Under the pieces are notes generated by a model, which had not been told where the DNA came from, did not search any database, and worked only from the letters and a program-made list of their open reading frames with translations. From Bactericera cockerelli (taxonomy: Eukaryota; Arthropoda; Insecta; Hemiptera; Triozidae), in assembly GCA_024516035.1 (NCBI GenBank), contig CM044962.1, positions 3,546,697 to 3,610,696 of the forward strand: 64,000 nt of DNA, given 5' to 3'. The translations under genes and the position numbers were made by a program. Of the stretch, positions 11,796 through 22,373 are shown one piece after another (position 1 is the first letter of the stretch; the number at the start of each line of letters is the position of its first letter).

Positions 11796-11804
11796 ATTAA
11801 GATA
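11796..11804. repeat. 9-bp target duplication, right copy (ATTAAGATA)
   Basis: Second copy of ATTAAGATA, followed at once by CCGGGCGTGCATAATTCG, the continuation of the Polinton TIR as found uninterrupted on the right side. Confidence 0.9.
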
Positions 11805-12353
11805 CCGGGCGTGCATAATTCGTACGAACAGAGACATTGTGTGTTCAATTCTAACCAAGGTGCATGTAGGCAATTTGTTATCGTTGCAATGCAGTGGCTC
11901 ATATAGTAATTAAAAACTATTGAAAAGTCACGAAACCAATTTTAGATTTAAAAACTAATTAGCAGGCTAGACCAATTTCAGTTGAAGATTTAATTTTTCA
12001 ATTTAAAAAACTAATTATTTCAGTTTGAGTAATTAAAAACTATTGAATATTGAGGCAAAGTCACGAAACCAATTTTAGATTTAAAAACTAAATAGCAGGC
12101 TAGGCCAATTTCAGTTGGAGATTTAATGTTTCAATTTAAAATACTAATTACTTCAGTTTGAGTAATTAAAAACTATTGAATATTGAGGCAAAGTCATGAA
12201 ACCAATTTTAGATTTAGAAAACTAATTATTTGAAGCAGGCTGCTAGACCGTTAAACATATTTTTTTTTTAATAAGCAAAACTTGGTATAGGCTCGACGTG
12301 TATGGTCAAATATACAAGGTGTGTTGTCATAAAATATTACAAACATTTATTTT
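11805..12353. repeat. Polinton left TIR, inner part, with internal direct repeats
   Basis: Reverse complement of about 28058-28613. It contains three direct repeats of roughly 125 bp (around 11925, 12050 and 12175) built on AAAGTCACGAAACCAATTTT and CAGTTGGAGATTTAAT. A further related copy lies in the outer TIR near 8325-8400. Near the inner edge the copies differ by small indels (CATAAAATATTAC here, CATATTAC on the right). Confidence 0.88.
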
Positions 12354-12738
12354 ATTTCATTTTTTTTCTTACGTTAATTAAAACAATGGATAGGATACTA
12401 AATACTATTAATGAAAAAATCCAATACATACATGTGTTAGATGTAGGAGCCGGTTTGATGGTTTCACATAGTGAATTCAAAGCAGACAAAAAGTTCACAG
12501 CGTATTCATTCAACATTGTGGAATTTTTGCAATTGAATATATTGGAAGATGTAATTTCAGAACATTCATCGTAGGTTAAATTTAATTTTCTTGCTTTTGA
12601 ATCCCAGCCATGTACATCATAACTATCCAGGAAAGATTGGTTTTGGTAAATCAAACACATTCTAATCAAGTACATTGCATATTCGCGAGCACCGAGCAAT
12701 AATTGGGTAGCATTATCACTGTTCTCATGTTGAATCAT
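12352..12738 (-). CDS. Polinton small membrane protein, unassigned
   Basis: 128 codons from ATG at 12738. A soluble N-terminal part with several cysteines is followed by one clear C-terminal membrane segment (YWIFSLIVFSILSIVLINV) and a basic tail RKKMK. The layout is of a tail-anchored or type I-like membrane protein without an obvious signal peptide. It reads out from the inner edge of the left TIR, leftward, opposite to the genes beside it. I recognise no family. The hydrophobic end and the intact frame argue that it is real. Confidence 0.55.
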   Translation of the reverse strand: MIQHENSDNATQLLLGAREYAMYLIRMCLIYQNQSFLDSYDVHGWDSKARKLNLTYDECSEITSSNIFNCKNSTMLNEYAVNFLSALNSLCETIKPAPTSNTCMYWIFSLIVFSILSIVLINVRKKMK

Positions 12739-12919
12739 GTTTGCGTTATGAAGGAGTATGCGCTTAGAATATTGGTATTTATAGATGAACCTCTCAGTAT
12801 TATAACCGCTACGTGAGATTGAGAATATTTGAGAACAAGCAAATCAGTTCCATTTCTTCTCTTGTGGTGTTCGTATCGTGTTTAATACGTGCATTAAAAA
12901 AAAAAAAATATATATAATA

Positions 12920-13261
12920 ATGGTTTGTAAAATTGAGGGTTGTCAGTGTCAAAAACAAGAAATACCTATTCACCTAATGTACTGGCTTACACATCATGGC
13001 ATTGATATTCGTCCTCTCTTCCAAAAGCCTTATATTAGTAAGAAAAAGAAACCAGTCGCTCTTTCAAATGAAGGCAATATCGTCACTGAAGCGACCTACA
13101 ACTTTGTACCGGTAGAACATAATGGAGGAAATGTTTTGGAAGAATTCTTGTTTGAAATGCCAAACTTGGAACAGGAAACAAGCAATACTCAACCAAACAA
13201 TAGCAGTAACGTCAAAAGAAGTATTCCCTACAAAGTTCCACCCACAAGAAGAAGGATATAA
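12920..13261 (+). CDS. Polinton hypothetical protein with N-terminal Cys cluster
   Basis: 113 codons from the ATG at 12920; an earlier in-frame ATG at 12878 would add a lysine-rich stretch made by an A-run and is less likely. It begins MVCKIEGCQCQKQE, a compact cysteine cluster, and ends in a basic proline-rich tail (YKVPPTRRRI). The middle is acidic. No family was recognised. It is the first gene of the rightward block that leads into the coiled-coil protein and integrase, and may be co-expressed with them. Confidence 0.55.
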   Translation: MVCKIEGCQCQKQEIPIHLMYWLTHHGIDIRPLFQKPYISKKKKPVALSNEGNIVTEATYNFVPVEHNGGNVLEEFLFEMPNLEQETSNTQPNNSSNVKRSIPYKVPPTRRRI

Positions 13262-13293
13262 ATAGTTTTCAAATCGGAAACAAACAGTTAGTT

Positions 13294-14577
13294 ATGAAGA
13301 ATCATTCGGTAAACTATTTTGGTGAGAGTGAACTTCACCACGCCTTAAGACGAGCATTGAAAAGACATCACAAAGAAGAACAACCTGAACAGAAAAATAA
13401 AAATGAAATTGAAAGTCAAACTGAAAAAGAAGTCAAAAAATTCATGAAAGAATTCCCTCGCCAGTCGCATGTTCAAAAGTTACTGTCCTACTTTGTAGAA
13501 AGAAGAACGTTTGATAATTTATCAAATCACATCAGCAAAAATAATTTTGTACCAACACGTGTGGCTAATAGCACTTATTTGGAGCAAAAATCTTTTACTG
13601 AATACAAAGCAAACAATGAAAAAAATGTGAACGATGTGAAATTATCAATAGACGAATTGAAACACAATAGAAAACAGGATAATGAGATTTATAATTCTAA
13701 ATTTATGTTGAAAAAAGCGTTTGATGACTACATTGTTGAGGCTGGAGAAAAAGAACAAAAAATCACCGAGGACTTGAACAAAGTGAAAGAAGATCTTTCC
13801 AACAGGATACATGAATTGGACAATAAGTTCACACCTCTTTTAGAAATAAAAAATACAGTAGATCAACACTATAAACAACATGTGCATGCAACCACAGCTT
13901 TAAGAAAAGATATCGCTGCTTTGGACAAAAAAGCTCTCTATGGAACAACATTTTACAATTATAAAAAAAATCACGAGTCTGATTTCAAGGAGATTGTTAC
14001 TGAAAAAGAGAAAAAATTGAAAACCGAAGTAACAAATATGTTAACTTCATTGCTGTCAACTCATGAGACTGATTTCAAAAGAAAAGTTGAGGAAGAAAAA
14101 ATAAAAATTCGAAGTGATCTGTCAAGAATGTTTACTCAAAATTTAAATAATTTTCTTCTTGAAGAGTCCAACAAAAAGAAATTCTTACAACAATTGCGTT
14201 CTAATTTACTCGTCAGAATAAATACTGACAAGATACTGTCAGCATTTCTATCGTGTTGGAGTGAAGGTGAAATTACGGATGACGTTTTAGAAAAAGTTGT
14301 AACTCAACTTAGCAAAGAAATAATGGAGAAATTGGATGTGGAAATAATCACTATAAAAGAACAAATTAATATCTCTAATGAAACAATTGAAAACTATATC
14401 AAGTTGAATGTAGTCGATGAGTTGAAAACTGATATAAGTTTAAAAATTAGGAATCTGATATTTGAACCTCTCTTGTATGAAAAATTGGAGCCTCTTGTAA
14501 AATCTAAATCATCAAAGAAAACCACCATCGGAGAAGTTGAAGAACGAGCAACCCGACTTCCCGTTCCAATAGAATAA
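13294..14577 (+). CDS. Polinton coiled-coil protein, unassigned
   Basis: 427 codons, highly charged (Lys/Glu-rich), with long heptad-like stretches over about residues 105-215 and 225-275. A less charged segment around residues 285-345 (INTDKILSAFLSCW) may be a small folded unit. The stop codon overlaps the integrase start as TAATG, so the two are tightly coupled. No enzyme motif is visible. Possible roles are a virion fibre or scaffold, or an integrase partner, but this is inference from position and shape only. Confidence 0.65.
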   Translation: MKNHSVNYFGESELHHALRRALKRHHKEEQPEQKNKNEIESQTEKEVKKFMKEFPRQSHVQKLLSYFVERRTFDNLSNHISKNNFVPTRVANSTYLEQKSFTEYKANNEKNVNDVKLSIDELKHNRKQDNEIYNSKFMLKKAFDDYIVEAGEKEQKITEDLNKVKEDLSNRIHELDNKFTPLLEIKNTVDQHYKQHVHATTALRKDIAALDKKALYGTTFYNYKKNHESDFKEIVTEKEKKLKTEVTNMLTSLLSTHETDFKRKVEEEKIKIRSDLSRMFTQNLNNFLLEESNKKKFLQQLRSNLLVRINTDKILSAFLSCWSEGEITDDVLEKVVTQLSKEIMEKLDVEIITIKEQINISNETIENYIKLNVVDELKTDISLKIRNLIFEPLLYEKLEPLVKSKSSKKTTIGEVEERATRLPVPIE

Positions 14578-15515
14578 TGTCAAAGCGTGATTTGGTTTTG
14601 GAGCTACATCGTCCTGCTAGAAAATTATTTCCCCACCGGAGAACTCTACTTCGCAATGTTCATGATCTTTTCCAAGCTGATCTAGTGGAAATGATTCCAT
14701 ATGCCAATGAAAATGATGGTTATAAATACATACTTACCTGCATCAACTGCTTCTCCAAGTTTTCTTACTGTGCGCCGTTGAAAAACAAAACGAGTGCTGA
14801 AGTTGCCAAGCAGATGGAAAAATATGTTCTAGAAAAGTTGAAACCTACCATGATCCCAACCCACTTGCAAACGGATGCTGGCAAAGAGTTTTTTGGCCAA
14901 CCATTCCGCAAACTAATGCAAAAATATAACATTACCCATTACAGTACATTTTCTCCCATGAAAGCTGCTATTGTAGAGCGGTTTAATCGAACTTTGAAAA
15001 GTAAAATGTGGATTGAATTTAATTTACTTGGTTCGTACAGATGGTTGGATATTTTACCAAATCTTGTGTCTACCTACAATGCCAGCAAACATCGCTCTAT
15101 TGGTATGGCACCCAAAGATGTAAACTCTAAAAATCAAAGTCTTGTAGCTCTTCGATTGAACAAACCCAAGCAAGTCCTAGATAGAACTGGTAAATTTAAA
15201 CTAGGTGATCTTGTACGAATTTCCAAAGTTAAACATTTGTTTCAAAAAGGTTATGAGGCCAACTGGAGTTATGAAGTTTTTCGAGTGGTTAAGGTAGGTC
15301 ATACTTTTCCTAGGGTATTTCACTTAGAAGATTTAAACGGGAAACCAATCCATGGTTGTTTCTACGAGCAAGAGTTACTCAAGACCTCATATCCAGATGT
15401 TTATCTCGTAGAAAAGATACTCCAACGTAAAGGTGATAAGGTTTTAGTAAAATATTTAGGTTTTGGACCTGAAGAAAACCAATGGGTCCCTATTTCTTCC
15501 CTAATTGAGAAATAG
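14577..15515 (+). CDS. INT: Polinton integrase (rve DDE) with C-terminal chromodomain
   Basis: 312 codons. The retroviral-type integrase core shows the three acidic residues: D35 (FQADLVEM), D100 (LQTDAGKEF) and E134 (KAAIVERFNRTLK). An SH3-like stretch follows (KLGDLVRISKVKHLFQKGY). The C terminus reads YLVEKILQRKGDKVLVKYLG and then EENQWVPISSL, a chromodomain as in many Polinton and chromovirus integrases, which may steer insertion to marked chromatin. There is no obvious N-terminal HHCC zinc site, as is usual for this family. It would join the TIR ends to target DNA and make the 6-bp duplication. The frame is intact. Confidence 0.93.
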   Translation: MSKRDLVLELHRPARKLFPHRRTLLRNVHDLFQADLVEMIPYANENDGYKYILTCINCFSKFSYCAPLKNKTSAEVAKQMEKYVLEKLKPTMIPTHLQTDAGKEFFGQPFRKLMQKYNITHYSTFSPMKAAIVERFNRTLKSKMWIEFNLLGSYRWLDILPNLVSTYNASKHRSIGMAPKDVNSKNQSLVALRLNKPKQVLDRTGKFKLGDLVRISKVKHLFQKGYEANWSYEVFRVVKVGHTFPRVFHLEDLNGKPIHGCFYEQELLKTSYPDVYLVEKILQRKGDKVLVKYLGFGPEENQWVPISSLIEK

Positions 15516-16013
15516 AAAATGAAAACAAGTAGATGTAAGAATAAAATGCATGATTTTTCTCTTATATATTTTAAATTGTAATAAAATACATAGTGAAATA
15601 CTTAATAAAATCAAAATACTTTATTGTTCTTATTTAAGAAAATCAATTTAGGATACTTTAAAACTGTACTATACAAAAAAAAAAAAATGAAATAGTGGAT
15701 ATAAATTATCTTGGAGTAAAGAAATAATTACTTAAAACTATCAATGTGAACAACTTAGGGTAAGCATAATTTCACTTAGCTAGCATTGTGAAAAATAAAT
15801 TAAAAAAAAAAAAACATTGTGTACCTACTATAAAAATATAATTAAAAAAAATGAAAATCAAATCTTGGAATATACATATTAGTGCAAACATATTTAACAA
15901 TAGTAACTTTTAAAATATTATTTCAAAGTAAGTGGGTTCTGTACAAAATACCAACTCTAAGTTTATAATCCGTGAACTTTTCGTGAAAAATCATTTTTTT
16001 TTTTTTTTATCTT
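15516..16013. other. Convergent intergenic region of the Polinton
   Basis: AT-rich spacer between the rightward integrase and the leftward block. It contains A- and T-runs and possible poly(A) signals (AATAAAATGCATG and AATAAAATAC on the plus strand). It also holds one copy of an inverted repeat at 15947-15991. No gene was seen. Confidence 0.7.
15947..15991 (+). repeat. Internal inverted repeat of the Polinton, copy A
   Basis: 45 bp containing CCAACTCTAAGTTTATAATC and GTGAACTTTTCGTGAAAAAT. Its reverse complement with about three mismatches lies at 22602-22645. The two copies bracket the polymerase block 16014-22373. Confidence 0.85.
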
Positions 16014-16712
16014 TTACTCTACGGTATCATATCCACTGTCAGTACTAAGAGAATTCTTAAAGTATGGGTTCTGTACAATATGTGGAGGCAAAAGATAAGA
16101 TATACTATTTAGAAAATCAATATCAAAAGCATAAAGAAGAAAATTTACAGGTAAAAAATATAGGTCTCTGGGTTTCAATGAGAAAAAATCATTGGTTTCA
16201 TTAAAGATGCCAATCGCTTCGTTGGTTAAGATTAAACTATTTTTCATTAGCTCACACAACCATTGTTTCATAACAATTACATTTAAACTTGAAACCGGAG
16301 AAATAGAATTTTGTGGACACAATTTCAATTTTAAAGACTTAAAGTTAGGACAGTTTAAATTTTCAATATTGTAACATGTTTTAATAGGTAAAATAGAATT
16401 TAAAAACTTTTCCTTTTCTAATCCTTTTACAATTATTTCGCTTGCTTTGGAGAGACACGATCGAATGATTTGCACTGCTTGATCGTACTCAACAAAGCCA
16501 TCATCCCAATCCAAGTGATGATAATTTAATGTAACGATAGCAGCTTCTCGTCGACGGAGTAAATTTAATTTTTGAAAATCATAGGGTGGTTTGAATACAA
16601 AATGTTGCACAAAGTTATCGTCAAAAAGTTTCGAGAATGAGAAACTTTTTAAAATTATTTGTTTTTCATTGTCGCGAAAAAATTGAATATCTGCTACAAA
16701 AGTATTTTCCAT
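16014..16712 (-). CDS. Polinton-associated hypothetical protein
   Basis: 232 codons, intact frame. The N-terminal half has a pattern I associate with an unnamed protein family common in insect mobile DNA: an early DIQFFRDNEKQIILK strand, then FKPPYDF, then NYHHLDWDDGFVEYD, then EIIVKGLEKEKFL. Alternating strands and conserved D/H/W residues could suit a nuclease-like fold, but no catalytic set can be proved. The tail STDSGYDTVE is acidic. It is the last gene of the leftward block, just downstream of PolB. Confidence 0.6.
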   Translation of the reverse strand: MENTFVADIQFFRDNEKQIILKSFSFSKLFDDNFVQHFVFKPPYDFQKLNLLRRREAAIVTLNYHHLDWDDGFVEYDQAVQIIRSCLSKASEIIVKGLEKEKFLNSILPIKTCYNIENLNCPNFKSLKLKLCPQNSISPVSSLNVIVMKQWLCELMKNSLILTNEAIGIFNETNDFFSLKPRDLYFLPVNFLLYAFDIDFLNSISYLLPPHIVQNPYFKNSLSTDSGYDTVE

Positions 16713-16829
16713 TTTAAGATAACAGTTAACACTTGTTTCAAGAGACAGATAAACAAGTACTGACCATAAGGACTACATGCTAGTTGAATTTATACTTTTT
16801 TTTATAAACACAATCAAAAAATCGAAAAC

Positions 16830-19800
16830 CTATTCCAAATCCATTTCTGAAGACTCATTTTTTAACTTGTAGTGACCGAATGGCAGGGTGTTGATTTTAT
16901 CGGTCATGAGAACTCGTTTGTCATCAAAGTTGTTCAGAACAAGTTTGTTTTGTTTCACAGTCGTCAAACAATGATTTTTAGAGACGATGTTGTGAAAAGA
17001 TTTGTAAAGTTCAATATTTTCACGCATACATCTTTCAAAATCTTCAAACTTGATCTGTCGTTCTGTAACATGTTTCTTAACACCCTTAGCCTTCTTTACT
17101 ATTTTACCCTCATGCTCTTGATATGAATAAAGTTTACTCGCAATGCCCACAAATTTTTTCAAAATTTTACCATCCAACTCATCTTTGAACTTTCCAAGTA
17201 CCTTTTTATTTTGAAGAGAGAATAATTCGTGATTCTTCGGGTATGCACTTGTATCCAAGTGTTCCAAAAGGTTCGAAAAGTCTCGGTATAAGTCAGTGGT
17301 AAAAATTTGATAAAAAAATGAATCTGTGTCCATATAGAGTAACCTAACATTTTCAGGACCAAACTTTGGTTGCACAATATCATAGTGAAATTGATACATC
17401 AAAGTTTTACTGAGGTCGAGAACACAAACGCCTGCAAAAATGGCTTTGTTGAATTGAATTTTAGTTTTCTTCATAGTAAAGAGCACGAGATTTTCTTTGA
17501 ATATTTTGAAGTCTTCGAAAAATGGACTAGAAATACGTTTTCTAGCTAATTTCCAATTTGTTTCTAACTGTACATTAACCCTTTTACGCACACCTTCAAT
17601 GAGCTTACCATACAAACTGTTATTGACTTGTTTAAAGAAAGCCTTTGCAAAATCATTGGTTGCATTTTTCCTGTGCTCAGTATTAAGATTAATGTACGGA
17701 GCTAGATAATTGCTTTGGATGAATTTTATTCCTCTATGAATTTTTACAAGTCTGAGTCCATGTTCAAGAGCTTGTTTTAGCGTTAGACAATGTACAATAT
17801 ATTTATGTTTGTTTTCCAATGTGGTCATAAGTTTTTGAGCGTTAGACAATGGAGATTTCTTTCTCTCACAGAGGAAGGGTAAATTCGAATGTAAATCGTG
17901 TAATTCCTTGGGATATTCCACGTCTACCTCGAAAAAATATCCAACATCATCTTGTGGAGTCAGATCTAAAACAGAAATACTGTTGATTTCTTCTTCGCTC
18001 AACCACTTGAAATCTTTCAAAGGAACTCTCTGAACCATGCTGTAACCGTAAAGATTATTAGCATCTAGATAAGTAAGATAGGAGGATTTTTCAGATGAAA
18101 TAAAATCGCTTCCCATGTGTTTATTATTTGCCTCTGCGTACTTTTGAATACATTGGCAAATACCTCCCCTAACTGCTTGCTCAAAAAAGAGGTACATGTC
18201 ATATTCTAACAAAAGTTCTATTTCAACTTTTGTTTTCTTAAGCATAGCATCCAGGGTAAGACCCGGCAAAGAGTAGTACCATACAGGATCTAAGCTGTAT
18301 ATACTTAGGGAGAGGTTTCGGAAGGATTCGAAAATATCTGCCAACAATAGAACGTCAGTTTTCAGATAAATTTCCGAATATTCTTTCAAGTTTTGACACT
18401 TGAAATGTGTCCACACTTTTTGAGCGTGAACATAATCTTCCTGAGTAACTGAACTATTTGTTAAAGAGGAATAAAATTCATCAAGAGGTGGCAGATTAGT
18501 ATCGAACAATTTACTATAACTATCAAGGTATTCGTAACAAAAAATTCCTTTTCTAGTCAGTAATTCAAAATCAATATCGGACTGAATATGTTTCCTAGTA
18601 TGATAAAATTTTTCTTTTGGCAATGTTTTGCTCAATTTATCAAGGCTGCTTGACAAAAACCTGAATGAATCTATAAAACGAACACTCAGGTTGTCGGTAA
18701 CCTTTTTTGAAAAGGAAACATATTTTTCTGTTGAATTTGGAATTATTTCTATTTTTTTATCATCATAATTCAAACCTTTAATGATCAAATGACTGTCGTA
18801 GCCTGAAAAATTATGTGCTACAACAGGAACAAATTTTTCTTTTTTAAATTTTAAATTACATCTATTGCAAAGTACCCTTCGAAGGCTTCCATCACCATAA
18901 TGATAATGATCCCTCACTTTTTTTAGAATGTTTGAAAAAGGTAATTTACAATGCTCACACTCTTTAGTTTCATGAAAACGTTTCCAATCATCGGGTGAAA
19001 GGTCGAGTGGAACTTGTTTCTTATAAAATTCATCTATTTTTTTCACGTCATCAATTAACATTTTAAAAAATATCTCAACAACATCTTCATTCTCATTTTT
19101 AGCCGTATATGTAATCAACTTGTTTGTGTTGGGGCCAACCACATAGTAAGAAAAAGAAAAAGGAACATGTTGTTGAGTGGTCAAAGTGTACGAGTCAAGT
19201 GCTGATGGTTCACAAGAGCTGACTTTTTTCAATATGGATTCGAAATCAGTGAAAATTACAAAAGAAATTTTTGTTCAAATTGAAAATGCTCAAACTTTAA
19301 AATATTTTTACCTGGTTCCGGCATAATGGCAACACAAGGATTTTGTTTACCGCATAGTTCTTTATGTTTGAACAACCTTGTCTCATCTTCAAATGCAGTA
19401 AAACACATTTTGCAGAAAAACCGGCTAATGTATTTTTTTTTGCTTTTATAATAAAATCTTGTTATGAATCTATTAATGAGAGAATAATGGTATAATCCTT
19501 TATCGTTACTTGTTAAAAGTAAATCAATATGAAATGGCTTTTCTTCTTTACAAACTTTAAGAATATAAACACTCTTATTCTTTTCCTCTTCTACCGCGCC
19601 AAGTACATTGATGGATATGTTAGAATTATTCTTCTCAAAACAAGTTACTTGTTTTAAACACGTGTTCTCATGTATATCGTTAAAATTAAAAGTTTGAACA
19701 TTTTCATTAGCAAACTCAATACATTTTTTAAAACTACCAAGTCCATGCTCAAAGGTATGTAAATGTTTACTCTTCCTTAGAAATGATGGGACACTATAGA

Positions 19801-20873
19801 GGGTGAAAGTTAACTTTTCCGGGGTCTCTCTATCACAATGGTGCTCGTGAAAATGTTTTTCAACGATAAACACAGACAGACAGATTTTACAAACATTGAA
19901 TTTTATAGTAGACTTTTGCAATGATGCTGGGAGTCTATGACGCATTAATTCATTAAAATTATTTATATATACAAAGTGTGAAACGTTACCATTTCTAAGC
20001 AAAAGTAAATCATTCGAGCTCTGCACGTTATCAATTCGGGAAATGCGGAACGGTTGGATCAGGTTGTTTCTTTCCACGATGTAAACATTTACTGCTACAC
20101 CCGGATTGTTACTTTCGAAAATGTCTAGCTCGTCAATTTTAACTGGCCATGACAATCCCGACCAATTGTATTTGCTTTCGAGATCACTATAGTTTTTCTT
20201 AAAATTGCGTTTTTTCCAATCGGAAATAAACTTTACCAACATTGAATATTTGAAGCAATAGTTGTCATTGATTTTGACATTAAATACAGTTAGTCTTTTT
20301 TTCTCAAGAAAATCCGGAGTCTTAATAAAAGTACCACACCGAATTGGTTGATATTTTAGAAAGGAGAGTTGAACTCCTCCGATAGACTTCATTGTCCAAC
20401 CGCTTCCTTTTAATTCAAAATCAAGCATCTCCGATTGTAAACTCTCTACAGCTTCCTGCCACACATTAAGAAAGTCAACACTTTCACACACTGTTAAATT
20501 TTTGGTTTTAAAAGATGCTAGTTTGATGTCTTCTTCTTTGGTGAGTTGTTTGAAAAAAAACAAATAATCGAGCTGACAGTTTGAAACTCTGATAGTTTAT
20601 CAAAATTTCTTCCTTCAACTCCATCACTTTATCCTTTACATACTCCTGAAGAAATGTTTCTATGTTTTTATAATTTTTATTTTTTATGAAATACGTTCTT
20701 ATTTTATTTTTAAAGGCAGACTCTAGTAATGTGACATTATCAGGATAGCTGTTGAAGAGATTTCTTTGATGTTGTGCAGAGTTAAAATGTTCATTTTTTT
20801 GAGCATCACTTGTAAAACTATAATGTTCATTGCATATATTACATAGTGCTATTCTTACTCTGGGGATATCCAT
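16830..20873 (-). CDS. POLB: Protein-primed family B DNA polymerase, two frame breaks
   Basis: Replicative polymerase of the element, about 1,347 codons over three frames. N-terminal part (20873 to about 20565): a C2H2-like finger starting CNICNEHYSF. Middle (to about 19265): further zinc pairs CKICLSVF and CKMCFTAF. C-terminal part: exonuclease I motif FTDFES just before the ATG at 19232, an EndoVII-like Cys/His cluster (CEHC...DHYH...CNRC), HNFSGYDSHL, then polymerase motifs A (YLDANNLYGYS, near 18060), B (NNSLYGK, near 17620) and C (YMDTDSFF, near 17330). Both breaks are one base, at an 8-T run and beside an A5 run on the coding strand. All catalytic motifs are present. Confidence 0.9.
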
Positions 20874-20981
20874 GATGCCTTCACAAGAAAAAATAAATAA
20901 AATAAAAATTAATCAACTTATAATTGTATATTCACTTATTCTATAAAAATAAATGCCATGATTATGGATGGAACATAAGGA

Positions 20982-21965
20982 CTAATCGAACAATTCCCAC
21001 ACAGACTTTTCAGGATACCGATAGTAACGACATCGGTCTACACGGTGACTGGGTATTTCATCTTTCCATAATTTAATAAATAAATTGAAATTTGTGAAAG
21101 TATCTTTTATGGTAGAGAGAAATTTTATTCTTATATTTTCATGGTAACAGTCCTTATGCTCATGTTCCACATACTTATAATTATTACATCTACAATTACG
21201 ATATAAGTTATTTGAATACCCTTGTAATCTAATTAAATATAGTAAATCTTCAAAACGATGAAGAAAACAATGAGTAGTGAACGGTGGTAGACCTAGTTTA
21301 ACTACTTGAGGTTTAATGTAAAAAAAGAAGAAATAGGCAGGTAAACGATCAGTATAAGAGTTTTCGAAAAATTTTACAATTTCATCAACATGTCTGTTGG
21401 AAAAATCATATACTGCTTGTCTGAATGCCAAGTCTTCTAATGTTTGCATAGTTTTCAAATAACTTAGATCGCAACTATTTCTTCTGACATACGTGTATAC
21501 ATATCCAACAAGATATCAGAACATAAATCATCAAATTTTTTGGATATAACAAAATCATCACAAATATAATTAAAAAATGAGATATCCTCTATCATAATGG
21601 GTATAATGTGACACACAAAAGAATAAATGTCAACATGTGCACATTCGCCATATTCTGGCAGACAGTATTGGTTATTTTCTAGAGTAAGGTGCATCACAGT
21701 ACCCTCAAAGTCCAATATATTACTATAAAATTTTTGAAAAGATCTTCTTTTGGATATGTTTTGGTAAATTTTCCTGAGCAATTGTTGCTAGTATTTTATT
21801 TTTATATCCCCTATCAAATAAAATTATCTCTGCTATACCTTGAAAACGTGGTTCTAAATGTTTTTCCTGTATCTCTTCTGCAATTAAATAAAAAAGGCCT
21901 GAATATTCTTGAAAAAGTAAATGGCAATTATTAATTAAAGAAATAGAGTATAAGGAAGGAGACAT
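20982..21965 (-). CDS. Polinton hypothetical protein, probably one gene split by frameshifts
   Basis: Three overlapping open frames follow one another: 21965-21723, 21781-21464 and 21458-20982. Each stays open past the other's likely break, and the third has no good ATG near its start (it opens on TTG). This suggests one protein of about 325 residues interrupted by two single-base shifts, though separate small genes are possible. The content is helical and hydrophobic with several Cys and His (for example LGLPPFTTHCFLHRFEDLL and NCRCNNYKYVEHEH). No family was recognised. It lies just upstream of PolB in the leftward block. Confidence 0.5.
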
Positions 21966-22088
21966 TACATACCAATTTTAAATAATAAAATTTATAGCAG
22001 GTTTCACTTCTTCAGAAGGTCGCTCTTAGCTCTCCGTCGTCGTCGTCGTCGTCGTCTTGTTCTCCAATGAGCTGAATTGCTACTGAGT

Positions 22089-22373
22089 TCAGGACATCTT
22101 CCTTCTCTTCTCCAGAAGACTATTTAATTCTTCTTCTTCTTCTTCTTTTAGCTTTGGCCACAAAATACGTTCAATTTCAAAATCACCTTCCAATTCTTCT
22201 AATTTTTCTTGGACTTTTTTTGGTCCAATTCTATATTTTAATTTAATGATAATTATATTATTTTCTTTATAGTCAATATCTTTACCATCTATGTTAAAGT
22301 TTTTCTTTATTAAAAGTTCAAAAATTCTTCTGTCCTCCTTCTTTTTAATTCTTAGTGCAACAACTGAAGACAT
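22089..22373 (-). CDS. Polinton small acidic/basic hypothetical protein
   Basis: 94 codons. The N-terminal half alternates strand-like stretches (NIIIIKLKYRIGPKKVQEKL). The C terminus has an acidic run (KEEEEEEL) and a basic end. It sits between the capsid genes and the fragmented gene upstream of PolB. It has no recognised family. The DNA upstream of its start holds the inverted-repeat copy B. Confidence 0.45.
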   Translation of the reverse strand: MSSVVALRIKKKEDRRIFELLIKKNFNIDGKDIDYKENNIIIIKLKYRIGPKKVQEKLEELEGDFEIERILWPKLKEEEEEELNSLLEKRRKMS

